Assembly (NCBI GenBank): GCA_951828585.1
Contig: OX639991.1
Location: forward strand, 2,326,576-2,390,575
DNA from: Longimicrobiales bacterium
GTDB taxonomy: Bacteria > Gemmatimonadota > Gemmatimonadetes > Longimicrobiales > Gaopeijiaceae
DNA length: 64,000 bases
Direction of reading: 5' to 3'
In this document: positions 61,659 to 64,000 of the stretch, one piece after another
Position numbering within the stretch: position 1 is the stretch's first letter
How the letters are laid out: every line of letters begins with the position of its first letter
Made by a program: the position numbers and the translations under genes
Notes under the pieces: generated by a model
Seen by the model: only the letters and a program-made list of their open reading frames with translations
Told to the model about the DNA's origin: nothing
The model's database searches: none

Positions 61659-64000
61659 TCAGGCGGCTGGTTTCGAGACGTCGATCACCAACACCGAGAT
61701 CTTGCGTCGTTCGTGGTCGTTGAGGGTACTTAGCAGGGCTTGCCGGATGTCGTAAGGGGATTTCGGCTTTCGTCCCGACGCCGGGACTGGCCTGCAGCCA
61801 TCCGCCTCTCCGAACCAGAATACCAGGTAGATTCCGTATCCGTCGGTCCCTGGGTCCCGGGTGTACTTGGCGATGAGTTGGGTCTTGATGGAGCTCCACC
61901 AGTCATCATGGCAGCTCCGCTTGATCTCGATCGGGATGTTGAGGCCTGGGACTGAGAGACGAATGTCGGCGCGCTTGTCGTCGGCGTACTGGGCCTCTGA
62001 CTGCACCTCTACGCCGAGGACTGCGACCCTCGATTCCAGCATTCCAACAAGAGTGTCGCGACAACGGTTCTCCGGCCTTGGGTGCGTGACCCGACCGTGC
62101 GAATCAACATTCCAGAAATCGCGCCAGCCGGAGTTCGCGCCATCGCGGATATCGCGAGCGATCGTGGCAAGGATGTCGGTGGTAAGTGCGGCAAGATCCG
62201 CCGCATTGCTAGGCCGGCCGCTGTCCAGGACCTCGGCCACCTGTTCGAGGCTCGGATGCTCGAAGGTCGCGTCTCGATGAACGCCCTTTTGCCGATCCAG
62301 ACGATCGAGAAGGCGGGATCGCCAACCCACCAGTCGCTCGTCGGAGGCGAGGGACTCAAGCGCCATCGTGGTGGCCGCCGACGTATCTTCCGCGAGTCGA
62401 TCGATGAAGCCGGGCAGAATCCGGGTCGCTTGAATGGGTGGGGTAACCCAGTGGGCTTCGCCCGGATCTGGCGGTTCAACCGAGTAGGGACCGATCAGGC
62501 GAATCAGCCTCTCAAGTACAGTCGTACCCCACATGTCCCTGATGGCCTGGGGAACAGCGTGAGTGTCCACGGTCATTTCTGCTAGTCGCCGGATTCGGGA
62601 AGCCTTCCCGCAAACATACGATTCCAACCGGTTGCCGTACGATTCCGGCTGCATGAAGAGGCCCGCGGCGAGCCAGTAGACCCTTTGTCTCGGGAACATG
62701 CTCCTAAACGCCAGCTTTCTCTCGATCAGTTCCAGGAATAGCGTTCTGTCCCCATGCAGACAGGCAGCCTGGAGAAGGGATCTCAGGATAGTGAGCTGTT
62801 CCTCCTTCCTGCAGCGAACGGGAAATGCCTTCAGCAGCCGTATTGCCACTGCCCGAGCCAGCGGGGCGAAACTCAGATTGTGGGCGAGTTCGTAGGTATC
62901 CGGGAACGGTGTGTCACCGTTGAGCAGCCTGAGACGGAGGCAGCGAGCCCATACCTCGGAGATCGTATCGGGATTCCGCGTCAGGATGAACTGGAGCCAG
63001 CGGGGAGGCTCCGTCTTTCGCTCAATGTGAGGCAGTCGCGGAACCGCGTAGTGAATGGCCAACGCGAGTCGTTGTTGAGCCACATTGAACCGGAAGGGGT
63101 GTCCATTGGTGGTGTGGAAGCGTTCCTCCAGACCGACCGTGAACGGATACGCCAAGAGGTGAAGGTGGTCTCGGGCAGCCAACTTCAGAATATCGTCAGC
63201 TGCGGGGAGATCTTCCCGTCGTACCGCTCCACGGAGACCCACCAGAGCGGCCTCGTGAAGATCATCGGACCCGAGCAAGGCTCGCAGTCGTTCTTCCGGC
63301 GTCTCCCCGGGGACATCCGAAAAGTCTCCCAGGTAGGCTCGCGCGAGGTGATGAAGCAAGTCACGCCGACACTGGTTGCCGTGTAGTGCCGCCATGTTGG
63401 CTCTGACCGATCCTCGCAGCTCGTTGACGCGGTCGTCGTTGCGTCGGGGATAGGTGCTTGCGGTTCTCGGTCGTTTGTCCTGGAGTCGGCCCTGCTCTTC
63501 CAGGACCCCCAACCTTCCTTCGAATACCTGCACGAGCCGAGCGTCACTGCTCAGCTTCCCGGCGACTTCCTCTCTCCGGCCTGCCCCAGATCCTACCGCG
63601 TTGTGGACAGATTCGGCTGCCTCCCAGACGAACCACAGGGCAATCCGGTCGTTAATGACATCTAACGCCCGACCGGCACACCAGACTCCGTAGTCCTCAG
63701 GCAGCGTGGCGCCGAAGAGGCGCTGTTTCGCATGGGCCATGCAAGCAAAGCCATCAGGATCCTCGCGGCATCCGGCTATCCCGTTCTCAACGATCGCCTT
63801 CTGTATGTTGGGTCGGCTGGAGAGCCAATTCCGGAAGAATTGCGCGTCGCCGATCACGCCTCCAGAGCTGAAATCCAATTCCCGTCCGAGCCAACTGGCG
63901 AAGTCGAGCCAGTAGAAGAGCTGGCTCCGGGAAACACTCTCGGGTGAATCCTCCAGAAGGTGCCGCAACAGCACAATGGGAGGTCGGGCCACCAGATCGA
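61659..64000 (-). CDS. Large helical protein with PD-(D/E)XK-like nuclease end, 5' end outside window
   Basis: The frame is open through the right edge, so the true start is unseen; about 780 residues are visible. Most is helical, HEAT-like or regulatory in style (for example YAVPRLPHIERKTEPPRWLQ, LAFRSMFPRQRVYWLAAGLF). At the C-terminus KRADIRLSVPGLNIPIEIKR matches a D-x(n)-ExK nuclease core, followed by TQLIAKYTRDPGTDGYGIYL and VFWFGE. GC content and codon bias are lower than in core genes, with more rare codons, a sign of transfer. Such a layout resembles large NTPase-nuclease defence proteins, but no NTP-binding motif is visible in this part. Convergent with trxB. Confidence 0.7.
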   Translation of the reverse strand, partial: DLVARPPIVLLRHLLEDSPESVSRSQLFYWLDFASWLGRELDFSSGGVIGDAQFFRNWLSSRPNIQKAIVENGIAGCREDPDGFACMAHAKQRLFGATLPEDYGVWCAGRALDVINDRIALWFVWEAAESVHNAVGSGAGRREEVAGKLSSDARLVQVFEGRLGVLEEQGRLQDKRPRTASTYPRRNDDRVNELRGSVRANMAALHGNQCRRDLLHHLARAYLGDFSDVPGETPEERLRALLGSDDLHEAALVGLRGAVRREDLPAADDILKLAARDHLHLLAYPFTVGLEERFHTTNGHPFRFNVAQQRLALAIHYAVPRLPHIERKTEPPRWLQFILTRNPDTISEVWARCLRLRLLNGDTPFPDTYELAHNLSFAPLARAVAIRLLKAFPVRCRKEEQLTILRSLLQAACLHGDRTLFLELIERKLAFRSMFPRQRVYWLAAGLFMQPESYGNRLESYVCGKASRIRRLAEMTVDTHAVPQAIRDMWGTTVLERLIRLIGPYSVEPPDPGEAHWVTPPIQATRILPGFIDRLAEDTSAATTMALESLASDERLVGWRSRLLDRLDRQKGVHRDATFEHPSLEQVAEVLDSGRPSNAADLAALTTDILATIARDIRDGANSGWRDFWNVDSHGRVTHPRPENRCRDTLVGMLESRVAVLGVEVQSEAQYADDKRADIRLSVPGLNIPIEIKRSCHDDWWSSIKTQLIAKYTRDPGTDGYGIYLVFWFGEADGCRPVPASGRKPKSPYDIRQALLSTLNDHERRKISVLVIDVSKPAA

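Overview
The window is very GC-rich (roughly 70%), densely coded, and full of secreted lipoproteins, Ig-like and leucine-rich-repeat proteins, beta-propellers, amidohydrolases and SusC-style regulatory domains. Together with single-copy housekeeping genes (typA, thyX, rho, trxB, an Mla-type lipid transport set) this fits a Gram-negative didermic bacterium, most likely Gemmatimonadota. That assignment is inference from protein style; no rRNA or tRNA gene was seen. No CRISPR array, prophage or intact transposase gene was found.

Layout. 1-5.7 kb: a left-truncated ATPase/TOPRIM gene, a DcuC/YfcC-type carrier translationally coupled to a secreted amidohydrolase, and a divergent propeller/TraB-like fusion. 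5.9-6.6 kb: an antitoxin/PIN pair. 6.6-18.3 kb: a long minus-strand run of exported proteins (Ig/LVIVD protein, YncE-like propeller, NodB deacetylase, a broken LRR gene, an intact LRR lipoprotein, a multicopper oxidase). 18.4-20.2 kb: a Tat-exported NAD-epimerase-like protein and a Phd/VapC pair. 20.3-26.1 kb: minus-strand cluster with two vWA/DUF3520 proteins and an N-formylglutamate-amidohydrolase-like lipoprotein. 26.1-36 kb: AbrB/VapC, an NTF2-like lipoprotein, an LCAT-like hydrolase, a sortilin-type propeller, Xre/RES, RHH-MNT/HEPN and an Rpn nuclease. 35.9-41.2 kb: an M28B peptidase and two Spondin_N lipoproteins. 41.2-44.8 kb: typA and an intein-bearing thyX. 45-51.7 kb: a frameshifted D-aminoacylase, a broken hipA, an aldehyde dehydrogenase, a radical SAM protein with a cysteine-repeat tail, a Sfp-type PPTase and a ruined DegV gene. 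51.7-61.6 kb: core genes (phosphoribosyltransferase, rho, M50 protease, MlaE/F/D-like, NUDIX, AI-2E-family permease, trxB). 61.7-64 kb: a right-truncated large protein with a PD-(D/E)XK-like nuclease motif.

The most notable non-gene structure is a dispersed MITE-like element, about 170-254 bp, present in four copies (5688, 51584, 54044 inverted, 58624). It has imperfect terminal inverted repeats, CTAG at several ends, a conserved hairpin, and a 67-bp AT-rich core that is missing precisely from one copy. Its ends supply the stop codons of two genes and abut the starts of two others. The most notable protein oddity is a radical SAM enzyme whose C-terminal tail carries cysteines on an exact seven-residue register. 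Five toxin-antitoxin-type pairs plus a dead hipA lie within about 42 kb, and several have clear palindromic operators.
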